DNA of 64,000 bases from assembly GCA_013339765.2 (NCBI GenBank), contig JABSTR010000945.1, positions 156,001 through 220,000 of the forward strand, given 5' to 3'. The notes below the pieces were generated by a model, which did not search any database, had not been told where the DNA came from, and saw nothing but the letters and a program-made list of their open reading frames with translations. Shown piece by piece: positions 55,552 to 64,000 of this stretch; position 1 is the first letter of the stretch; every line of letters begins with the position of its first letter. Origin of the DNA: Haemaphysalis longicornis. Lineage: Eukaryota; Arthropoda; Arachnida; Ixodida; Ixodidae. Both the position numbers and the translations under genes were made by a program.

Positions 55552-56437
55552 GGCAGCGGCTGTGAAGACTTATTAAGTTTGGTTAGTTCGAAAGGTTGCC
55601 TCATTAGAATAGCACGGACACCACTTTTAGCACAAACTTCGCTCAGATGAGCTACATATAGAATTAGCAAAAAAAAAAAAAAACAAGCCATGCGACCCAC
55701 TATAGCTCATTTCCCACGCTAAAACCTACCGTATGACGTATTATGGGCAGCTGTGCGATTGGCTGAGGCCGGCAAAATGCGAGTTAAGCAGCGCCTATAA
55801 GGCTTGCAGAACGAGCTACATATTGGCATTTTAACTTAGTGCACGTTCTTTGTACGGCAGCAAGAACGGTGGTGTCAACGGAGGAATTTACAGATTAACT
55901 TGTAAACATCGAAGCAGTTTGGTGCGGTACTTTGCCGGCTGACACTGCCTAACACAGCCGTCGGGCGCGTTGTGCTTGTCTGACACAACACCGACCAACT
56001 GACATAAGCGGCACGGTCACTTACATGACGTGTTTGTCTAGTCATAGCTTATCTTTTAGGGAAACGGTTGGTAAGAACCCTAATAAAAATACGGCAGGCG
56101 TAGAGGTCCGGCCAGAAGCAAAGTGCACAAACACTGGCACTTCAGCGGTATTGCAGCACCATCTATGAACGTGAGTGATAAACAAGGTAACCAACAGCCG
56201 TCTGTGAGATAATAGCCGCCCTGGTCAGCATACTTTCTTTATGCTTAAGGCCCTGCCCTGGATATGTCATTGTCGACGTCATGAAACACGATTTAACCGG
56301 AGAATTGAAATTTTGGCTTGAAATGTTTAGCTTCCCAGTAAATAAAGCATCGTTTGCTGCCAGACAAGTATCTGCTGAGGGCACTATGAAACACCAGGTC
56401 TTTCGAATAAAGCGAAATTGTATCTGGTCTTAATGTC
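55552..56437 (+). mobile_element. TTAA-type MITE, 0.85-kb family, old inverted copy
   Basis: Opposite orientation to the two previous copies: GGTTGCCTCATTAGAATAGC at the left and TCTTTCGAATAAAGCGAAAT then GTATCTGGTC at the right. Ends degenerate, borders approximate. Confidence 0.7.
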
Positions 56438-57316
56438 ACAATCAACAGATCACCAAAGAAGGCAAGCCAACTGAGGTGCACGTATGCAGATGCTTTATTA
56501 GGTCCTGAGGCAACAGGGCTCACTTGTTACATCTTAAGAACCCACTGCTTGGGTGCTCATGGCATCGTTGCTAGTCTGTCTATTTTAGGAGCTCAGATTT
56601 TTAAGTGCAGAGCACTTTAGAGGCTCGCCTTGTCGTTGTAGCTCGCCCCACGACGTACCGTCGTCACGGTGCCCCACACAAGCTTCGAAAAACAAGCGTG
56701 GTTTATGTAGTCATAACCGCTTGAAACTCATTTAACTGCTGGTGCTTGTCATACATCTCCCCGTTGTTTAGTGCGAAGAAAACTGCAGGTGCATTTGTGG
56801 CAAAATACATGTAATTAACTGGCAGCCCCCGTGTTCATTTAGTTAGAAGTGCTCATTGGGCTGGTTTTTACAATAGTAAGCGGAAAAAATGTGGCAGTGC
56901 AGGAAAAAAAATGACGCGTTTCAAACTGTTCAGTAAGGCGCCGGCGTGTGCGAAGTGAAACGCAAGCACACACACAAAAAAAAAAAAAGAAAGAAAGAAA
57001 GACGGAAAACCCCCGCTTGCACTGTTTTAGGTGAGCACTGCAAAGGCGGGAAATTTGAAATGCATTGGACAAACCTCCGTTCAATTCATCAGGAGACAAG
57101 TGAGACAGGGTGGCGAAGAGTGTGATGGGCGGTAGCAGCGAGTGGATAACACCGCCACAGCCCATATGGCGAATTAATGCTCTGCACTTCTCATAGCTTT
57201 CACGTTGGGTGGAACGGCTGTAAATTTTGCCATTGCTGCAACCCTCGAGCATGTAGCCGGACCATCCCTATGGCTACACCAAGATGGCTGTGGGCATCCA
57301 CACCAACCATTAGGCA
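56438..57316. other. intron 3 DNA, no gene recognised
   Basis: A-run and (AAAG)n near 56977-57002. Minus-strand frame 56839-57252 lacks known motifs. Confidence 0.4.
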
Positions 57317-57949
57317 GTGTTGGGCCGCCTCACACATCTTTCAGTGGCTGTGTTTAGTGTGCAAGCAGTTCGGTGCAATGTTGGCCGCATCCGCGTGCAG
57401 CTCAGAACGTCTTTGTTGCTTGATGCACCACGAAACCTCGATCTCAAAATTGCCATGGACCTCACAGCCGCACATAGGCTGGTGCCATGCGCTCGTATGC
57501 CACAAAATCCTCGCACACCAGTACTGGCTGGGTGCAAACGCTGGGAAAGAGTCACTGCACACCGATTACGTACGGCCACTATCGCTACACTGCGTGTCAC
57601 CTGGTACGCAGCCAAGGACGGAATGACTTCCGCCTGCCGACCATTGCTCCAGCGAACCTCTGGGTGCTCAAAACCAGTTGCTGTGGAACTGTTTCACCCG
57701 CACAGAGCACCGTCGCAGAGTATGGGTGCAGTGTCGGCAAATGCCAGCCTACTCAATTCCACAAGTGTCGAGGAATGCGTGTTCCCAGGAGGTGCCCCAG
57801 TCCTTGGCCTTGTCACTGCATCTCAGCCATATTCCATTCTGTGCTCAATACAAGACCATATGGCCGAGGTCGTTTTTTATGGGGAAAGCCCCTTAGGGGC
57901 TGCGGTTGTTGGCGTCTCCTGCTGTCGTCATAATCGTCAACCCATGTAG
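57317..57949 (+). other. 210-codon open frame, unrecognised
   Basis: One of the longest frames in the window (MLGRLTHLSVAVFSVQ...), overlapped by 148- and 149-codon frames in other phases and one on the minus strand. I see no conserved motif, signal peptide or zinc pattern. Overlap in several phases argues for base composition rather than coding. Might be an eroded transposon ORF. Confidence 0.15.
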
Positions 57950-57956
57950 TCACGGT

Positions 57957-58125
57957 ACTAAAACACCGGGAAACTCGTTCATGCCTCGTGCCACAACATA
58001 ACGCGTACCTAAAGAAAACCGGGACGCTCGTTTACATCTCGCGCTAGAGGCTTCGTACGCATACTAAAAAGACACCGGGACGCTTGTTTACACCTCACGC
58101 TAGAGAGCTTCGCTGCTTCAAAGAC
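57957..58125. repeat. minisatellite, about three units of 50-65 bp
   Basis: ACCGGGA.(A/G)CTCGTTTACA and CTCGCGCTAGAGGCTTCG recur as AAACACCGGGAAACTCGTTC, AACCGGGACGCTCGTTTAC and ACACCGGGACGCTTGTTTAC. Confidence 0.75.
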
Positions 58126-58339
58126 GAGAGACTTTTACAGCAAAGCTGTATACCTCCACCCCCCAATGGTTTCATCTCCGCTGGCAAAAACGTCAAGGCA
58201 CCATGAATACACTTATACACTGCATGCCTCACCCCTCCCCAGGTTTCATGTTAGTGGAGATGGCCGGGGATTTTTTTTATAAACGTTTTTACAGGTACAT
58301 GATTACCCTGGTCGTAAACTTTTGGCCGTCCTCACACCC

Positions 58340-58372
58340 AGCTCAGCCTAGGGCTGTGCCCTAGGCTGAGCT
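58340..58372. repeat. perfect 14-bp stem hairpin
   Basis: AGCTCAGCCTAGGG-ctgtg-CCCTAGGCTGAGCT. No following T-run and no adjacent gene end; function unknown. Confidence 0.9.
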
Positions 58373-58994
58373 AGAATAGGTAGAGTATGCCAGACGTGGT
58401 TGTGTGTCTGATAAAAGCGCTAACACAATGGAGGTGTAGTGTAAACGGGGGATGATTCGATCCACTTTTGTTGAATTTGATCTAGCTGCACACCTGGAAG
58501 TGCGGCCCATGAAACAGTAAGGGGAAAGAGCAGATGGGATGGATGAAGTAATGAATGGATGGATGGACGGACGAACAGGATGAGGCATGTGGCAATTTTT
58601 CATCGCTGCTTTCCATCCTACTATGAGCACCCCTCCGTGTTTTCTTGACTTGACTGGCATTTAAAACTCGCACGATTCATTTCGCGGCTGATCGTCACAA
58701 AATTTTGACGGTGTGCGGACTGGCTACGAAAAGAAATGCCAGGATGAAAACAAGAATGGCAATCGGGATGCTGCTATTTCAATACTACTGATCTTGTATT
58801 CCTAATGCTGGTTACAGAACTATTGACGAGTAGATATACCTAGGTAATAATTGAAGTAGGTAATCAGCTGAAGTACCAAGTTGTTATGCCACCATAAAAT
58901 ATTTACTGCTATGATGCTCAGCATAGCTAGTGGAAAGTACGAATGTCCTAAGCCGGGCAGCTTGTAAAGGAAGCTTTTTTTTTATAGTGTGGCC

Positions 58995-60113
58995 TAGAGC
59001 ACTGCACGGGCCTCAATTTCTAGGCCGGCCCGACAGAGACTCGACCACGGCCCCACCCGGGACTGACAACCTTCTAAAATGTGAGCTCGAGCCCTGCCCG
59101 AGCCTGGCAGTTTTCAATAAAATAAGCACGAGCCCGCCAGGCTGTTGTTATATATCATCCCTAGTCCAACAGGCGATAAACATGACCTCGAAGAATTTTG
59201 CTGTTACCCTAAAAAGCGTAAGCACAAAGCGAATACGACTACTTTGGATTTAATTTTCCATTGAACATGGACCGAACTTTGTACAACTTAAACATCATCC
59301 CTTAAAGGTGTATTTTCGGTAGTCGTGGAACTTCATTTGCCACTCTCCAAAATCATGCCACAAACGAGGATACCTTAAATGATTGTGAACAAGTGGATAA
59401 TATTTTTTATTATTGAAATCCTTCAACAGACATTGCGCCTTCCGTTGTTCCATCCCTTACTGAAATTCGAGCAGATTATGCATTCGGTTTCAGCACTTCA
59501 TTTTTCTCTTTCCGTGTTTATGTTGGCAGCATTATTTTGTCTGCACTTCCGCTCTTTCTTGCCTGCAATCATGATTTTAAAATGATTCTCACCCGAACAA
59601 TTATGGGCTCTGCTTCAAAAATGGCTCCTTCAATTTCTGCTCACAGTGAAAAGTCCAGGTCATGTTTGCTCTGTTTGTTTTAGTTTGAAAAGCAGAGGAA
59701 AAGACAATCATGTTGTACTCTGTGGCTGGAGTGCCCTCATTTTCTGACCCACTCTCCCACTATGCTGATGGGGCCCAGACATATTTTTTATTGATGGAAA
59801 GGCTTTCTAAGTGCAGTAGTCTTTTTTTTTTAATCTTTTAATGGCACCGTAGTGAATTTGCCCTTCACTTTTTTGTTTTCACTTAACCCTGAGCGATCAA
59901 CAAGAAATCCTTTTGTTGTGAACAATGTAGAATTTGCGGCAGAGGATTACCGGGCCTCAGGGCCTTCCCAGGCCGGCTCGGGCCGATCAAATTTTGGTTC
60001 AAGCCCGGGCCCGGCCCGGGCCCGAGAAACTGGGTGCTACCCGGCCTGAGCCCGGCCCACGGGCCGGGCCGGGCTTGGGCTTTTGGGCTGGCCCGGGCCC
60101 GTGCAGTGCACTA
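58995..60113. mobile_element. GC-ended hAT element with perfect target duplication
   Basis: Ends TAGAGCACTGCACGGGCC and, reversed, TAGTGCACTGCACGGGCC; GTGTGGCC exactly repeated at 58987-58994 and 60114-60121. Arms are GGGCCCGG-rich, the 1.1-kb interior is AT-rich without a transposase. It ends 122 bp before ATG10 exon 4. Confidence 0.92.
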
Positions 60114-60235
60114 GTGTGGCCATGACAAGTGTCGTCGTTAGGGAGAGTCTATCGGAAAACGTTACCTGATGCATTGAGTGGTGAGCGTTGAAGAGATCCT
60201 GATGCTTAGTACTGCTTTCCTGGTGACTGATGCAG

Positions 60236-60333
60236 ATGGCAGCTTGCTCCCGCTAAGCGACATCTGGTCCCTGATGCCCGACTGCTTGCAAGAGCAACTT
60301 CTTCAGCTCCGCTGGACCACTGTCACGCAGCAG
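60236..60333 (+). CDS. ATG10: ATG10 exon 4
   Basis: Acceptor TGGTGACTGATGCAG|ATGGC; donor ACGCAGCAG|GTGCAT. 98 bases; with the last base of exon 3 they give 33 codons (AAT across the junction). NGSLLPLSDIWSLMPDCLQE and RWTTVTQQ match the ATG10 block DG-x-L-x-DIW-x-x-x-x-x-C ... W-x-TxTQQ that precedes the EHP...HPC catalytic region. No stop. Phase 0 at the 3' end. The next exon was not found in the window. Confidence 0.93.
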
Positions 60334-60418
60334 GTGCATGCTCAAACAAATACTTCCATTGCTGGACTTTTGCAGATTTGTTACACATGATTTTGCCCGC
60401 AGGCACTCCCTCTACTGA

Positions 60419-60720
60419 CCCAGGTGAAAGTAATATTTTTTTCTACCAGAAATTTCTTCTAGCTAGAAATGGGCAGAATTTCTAGCTATAAATCCCGTTT
60501 CTAGCTCATTTCTAGCTGGATTGAGATTTTGTTCCGGCCGGCAGGTATTACTTCCCGCTAGTATTTGTCAGTCCAGCTGGGAGAAAAAAAAATACATTCA
60601 AGCTGGAAATAATTGTCTCTAGCTAGACTAAGAATTTTTCTAGTTAGAAGCTATTGATTCTAGCTAGAATCTATAAATCTAATCAGAAAAATAAGCTGGA
60701 AATTATGATTTCTCCCTGGG
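60419..60720. mobile_element. 302-bp element packed with TTCTAGCTAGAA palindromes
   Basis: CCCAGGTGAAA at the left and TTTCTCCCTGGG at the right as inverted ends. Inside, six or more variants of TTCTAGCTAGAA / TTTCTAGCT occur. No target duplication seen; class unknown. Confidence 0.6.
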
Positions 60721-61639
60721 ATTGCTCTTTCCATTTTTACGGGGGAGTCACATGAGGCTCAAGGAATTCTACAATTGAGTGTTATGCATGCTTTCTTGAT
60801 GCAGCTGTCATTGTGAGTGGTTTACGCTCCAATCAAACTGGCCATGTTTTAGTACAAAGATGAATCTCTGCGTTCACCGTGTCAGAGCTGCGGGAGTCCT
60901 TGTAGTTCAAATTTTAAGTCTGAAGGCAACTATTTGAGTGCACGTCAAAGATGCGTACACTTGCAGCTTGTTTCCAAAAAAACTGAAGGTTGGTGGAGTA
61001 TCACAAATTGCAGAGTATTGACAGATGACAAGGTGAGGACTGGAAAAGCACTGGTGGACCCTTGCCTCATCCTCTATCAGTACTGCGACTGTTTTCTGCA
61101 CGACTATTCCACCAGCACCTTCAAACACCTCCCCTTCTGGTCGTCTGGTCAAACAGGGCTGAAAGACGAAGCCTATTTTTCCCCAACGCACGAAAGAAAT
61201 TCCCCAAATAGACTCCATGCATGTGCGAAATGTTGGGCAAAGGGGGAATTAAAGGCTTAAAGGGGAATTAAATACATCTCAGAAGCAAGGATAGATGGGC
61301 AAGTTGGTACGGTGACACATTGAAAGAGAAGCGCGCAAGAACACACACAAAAAAGGAACAAACTACCCCAAACGAGTGCTCGTTATAAACTGCACGTTTA
61401 TTAAAGTGGCAACACAAAACTATCAACACTTTGCATGTTTATGGTCCACCACTTAAGGGTGGACAACACTGGTCTTGAGGACCAAAAATTTGCCAGAAAA
61501 CCAGTTTTCTGTATTAATTTTAGTTGCAGTCTACGGGTTTCAAAGAACGCACCTGCAAAATATCATAGCTGTAGCATAAGTATTTACAATCCATCCTAAA
61601 CAGCTCTTAACAAAACAACGATGAGAAGAAGGGACACAA
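60721..61639. other. intron 4 DNA, no exon recognised
   Basis: 108-codon frame at 60934-61260 has no ATG10-like or other motif. GATGGGCAAGTTGGTAC near 61297 resembles, inverted, the ACCAACTAGCCC terminus of the Penelope-like pieces. Confidence 0.4.
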
Positions 61640-62380
61640 GATGGCGCTGACTCTCAACTAAAACTTTAATCGGAAGAAAACACACACATATGTATGGTCA
61701 TACACCACACATGTCTGTAAACGTCATCACTGCACAGCAGTGCGTCAAACCATCTTATCGGGGCCTACTTCCCCCAAACAAAACACAACCTAAGGCATCG
61801 TCTTCGACATGAAGGCAAATTCCTTACCATACAGTGTCACCAAAGCCTGACTAATGCACTTCCCTTCACTTTTTCTTATATCGAACGCCTCTACCAACTC
61901 TCTTGTCAAGTCATCATTGTTGCGCCAAAGAATACTCGTGTCCTTATACACTGGGTTGCATTTTTCTTGACCGCTTTCCTCGTGGGCCTTGCAGTGATGG
62001 GTGACATGTGCAAAAGGATTATTCTTGAGTGAATCACGGTGCTCCATCAGCCGTACATTGACGCACCTGCCTGATTGGCCTGATTAGTCAGGCTTCGGTG
62101 ACGCTGTATGATAAGGAATTTGCCTTCATGTCGAAGACGATGCCTTAGGTTGTGTTTTGTTTTGGGGGGAAGTAGGCCACGATAAGATTGTTTGACGCAC
62201 TGCTGCGCAGTGATGACGTTTACAGACACGTGTGGTGTATGACCGTACATATGTGTGTGTTTTCTTCCGATTAAAGTTTTAGTTGAGAGTCAGTGCCATC
62301 TTGTGTCCCTTCTTCTCGTCGTTGTTTTGTTAAGCGCTGTTTAGGATGGACGGATACCAACTAGCCCAGCTGTCGATTCT
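61614..62380 (-). mobile_element. Penelope-like retroelement remnant with inverted ends
   Basis: About 61614-61830 is repeated in inverse at about 62110-62350 (CAACTAAAACTTTAATCGGA, CATATGTATGGTCATACACC, GTTTTGTTTGGGGGAAGTAG-type words). Between them is the C-terminus of a GIY-YIG protein. The right side ends ACCAACTAGCCCAGC. Inverted terminal copies around a truncated body are typical of Penelope insertions. Confidence 0.75.
61790..62047 (-). pseudogene. Penelope-like GIY-YIG endonuclease C-terminus
   Basis: DTSILWRNNDDLTRELVEAF and IRKSEGKCISQALVTLYGKE match the end of Penelope endonuclease domains (R/E...EA..I...G..C.S..S..L...E). The reverse transcriptase part is missing. Stop at 61790. 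The frame upstream (62047-62250) still reads YGHTPHVSVN-like terminal-repeat sequence. Confidence 0.7.
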
Positions 62381-63257
62381 GTTGAAGTATTTACAACACT
62401 GTCACCCTTTGAAGTCGCCTAAATGACTATTTTCACCTACGTTCCCAAGCTTCATGACCTGGTTTCTCAGATTCATTTTTTTCCCCATGAGGTCAACTGT
62501 CGGGTACAATATCTTGGGATGTACTGGTTAGATTTGTATCATTTTCACTGTGTTTGAAAACTAATGAACTGAACAGTGCAATGAAGCCACAGAAGCGTAG
62601 AATTTATTTTTGCTAGCATAATTTTTTATGCAGTTTTTTTTCCAAAAATATTGGCAATTGATGACCTGACATTTAAAAAGTTTACAGTGCTTGTAGAAAC
62701 AATGCTAAAATTGCTTCTATGGTATAGTTGCACTCCCGGGTATTTCTAAAGCGCAAAAGGATAAAAAGTATTAGAGTATCTCTTAATAAAGAGATAATGA
62801 AATAATTGCCTGAAATGGAGTGACATAACATGTTGCACAACTCTGAACTTACACCACGTAGATGAAAACTGACTGCATATTTGTGCTCACGATGTTAAAA
62901 CACACTGAATGTGTAAATCTCAAGCACATAGGTTAAAAAGCACGCACAAGGACTGGAAGACACACGTGCTTTGTGCTGCCATGTGACTTGGCATTGTGGA
63001 AGGGATTGTTCACCGATGTTATAGGAAAGGGGAAATTCATGCAGCCTCTTGCTTTTTATGTAGCGCGTGTGTGCTTTCCAGTCTTTGTGCTTCTTTTTTT
63101 CTTAGTGGTGAACCAGAAGTGTGTGGAGTGTTGATAGTTCATGTTGTCATTTCAGTAGAAGTCACGTGTTTCAATAATTAGACCCTCAAAATTTGAATTT
63201 CGTTTCAATAAAAGTAGGGTGATAGTAAGCAGTCGTCCTGTGCAGTTCGTCCTTTTG
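62381..63257. other. intron 4 DNA, no exon recognised
   Basis: AT-rich, no repeat shared with the rest, no motif. Confidence 0.45.
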
Positions 63258-63259
63258 TA

Positions 63260-63836
63260 CAGTTGCCAGCCGATGTTTCGGACCCTCAAGGGGCCAAATT
63301 ACGTCCGGAACATCGAGCAGTCAGAAAAAAAAATGAATTCACACAAAAAAAGTCACTTTATTTACCAAGCAGCTTGAAAAACTTGTCGATCCATTTTTGC
63401 GAGGCAATAGGTTGCTGTACCAATATATAGGGCAACTTGCACGTCGGCGAAGGTGACATTCTCTGACCATGTGCAACTCAACGGCCACCATGAAGACTGA
63501 CGACTGATTTTCTCCCTCCATTCGCCTTACGGGACAATGCAGCAAGTGGTGCCTGCTATTGAGGCTGTATGCGAGATCAGCTGGCAATACACAAGCAATG
63601 TGGGTTGGAGGCTCCAGAAAAACAAAATGGCAGCAATGTTTGCCTTGTCACCAGCTTTTGACTCTCGATTAAAAAGAAAATGTCCAGAAAATCGAACGGT
63701 AATTGGGTTTGAAATGTCCAGAATTTTGGTCAGCGTTGTAAATTGCCTCTATGGAGCCCATCGCAGTGCCATGGCAAAGTCTGGATATTCTGACAGGGCC
63801 AAAAAATAGTGTCTCCGAAAAATCGGTCAGCGACTG
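63260..63836. mobile_element. pogo/Tc1-like MITE
   Basis: CAGTTGCCAGCCGATGTTTC at the left and, reversed, CAGTCGCTGACCGATTTTTC at the right, both continuing GGA; TA at 63258-63259 and 63837-63838. GGGGCC/GGCCC sub-terminal blocks. No transposase. Confidence 0.85.
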
Positions 63837-63838
63837 TA

Positions 63839-64000
63839 TTTTGTTCTTTCGTGGTTTTCTTCTACTTTTTTTTTCAATATGGCTGGAAAACAGTCCTATT
63901 TGCATCTTTCCCCCATCAGGCCCATTCTTTTTTTTTTTCTTCATCGAGTTAGAACATACAAGGTGGCTACTGTGCCACATGCAAACACATCGGATTATTT
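63839..64000. other. window end, no feature recognised
   Basis: T-runs only; still inside ATG10 intron 4 by inference. Confidence 0.4.

Larger units (their letters stand above)
1271..64000 (+). other. ATG10: ATG10 locus, 5' part (exons 1-4; 3' end beyond the window)
   Basis: Four exons of 93, 141, 127 and 98 bases sum to 459 bases, 153 codons without a stop. Introns are about 46.8, 3.7 and 8.1 kb, and intron 4 is open-ended. Animal ATG10 is roughly 200-220 residues, so about 50-65 residues are missing, including the HPC motif with the thioester cysteine that accepts ATG12. I looked for an exon encoding EHP..GxPFF..HPC between 60334 and 64000 and saw none. The introns are almost entirely transposable elements. 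No frame break is visible, so the gene looks intact so far. Confidence 0.85.

Noticed and set aside
58340..58372. Terminator-like hairpin
   Set aside because: Perfect stem but no T-run, and the context is a eukaryotic intron; bacterial-type termination does not apply.
60934..61260. 108-codon frame as the next ATG10 exon
   Set aside because: No EHP, PFF or HPC motif and no fitting acceptor phase.
1..64000. CRISPR array, prophage or bacterial defence system
   Set aside because: Tandem and inverted repeats here have eukaryotic transposon structure; there are no regular spacers, operons or ribosome binding sites.

Overview
This is nuclear DNA of an arthropod, almost certainly a hard tick (metastriate type). 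The main clue is at least nine copies or fragments of a tRNA-derived SINE that I recognise as tick Ruka; the name is from memory. It has A and B boxes, a conserved body and an ATTG-type tail. Tick-style RNase H LINEs, CR1, RTE and Penelope remnants and many MITEs agree. There is no prokaryotic gene organisation. Nearly all open frames are chance frames or transposon debris.

The one cellular gene I can support is ATG10, the E2-like enzyme that joins ATG12 to ATG5, on the + strand across almost the whole window. Four short coding exons were found: 1271-1363, 48127-48267, 51975-52101 and 60236-60333. They splice in one frame (phases 0, 0, 1) into 153 codons that follow ATG10 from its N-terminus to the TQQ motif. 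The rest, with the catalytic HPC cysteine, should lie right of base 64000. Intron 1 is about 46.8 kb. A CRE-containing promoter precedes exon 1, and a divergent minus-strand promoter or exon may lie at 425-600.

Layout. 1-1.4 kb: GC-rich promoter(s) and ATG10 exon 1. 3.2-9.1 kb: hAT MITE, TTAA MITE, LINE fragment with a palindromic MITE, and a hAT element holding Ruka copies, one of them split by a TTAA MITE. 9.2-16.4 kb: mariner remnant, three Helentron-like (HINE) families, one carrying a Pif1 helicase tail, and LINE remnants. 17.8-28.3 kb: LINE tails, MITEs, a CpG-rich block and a CR1 tail. 28.4-31.6 kb: hAT element with a broken transposase and a nested Helentron-like element. 31.6-34.8 kb: RTE tail, then a HINE split by a TTAA MITE and by a foldback-like element. 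35-48 kb: TIR elements, gypsy debris, abutting TTAA MITEs, LINE. 48-60.4 kb: ATG10 exons 2-4 separated by large TTAA MITEs and a GC-rich hAT. 60.4-64 kb: palindromic element, Penelope-like remnant, pogo-like MITE.

The transposons do not form a pathway with ATG10. They fill its introns, while the exons sit in small repeat-poor islands. I found no CRISPR array, defence system, rRNA or functional tRNA gene. The most unusual items are the very large, nested-repeat-filled ATG10 gene, a foldback-like element with inverted arrays of a 15-bp unit, Helentron-like families tied together by their ends and a helicase fragment, an inverted Ruka dimer inside one target duplication, and about 20 exact TGACGTCA sites, mostly inside repeats.
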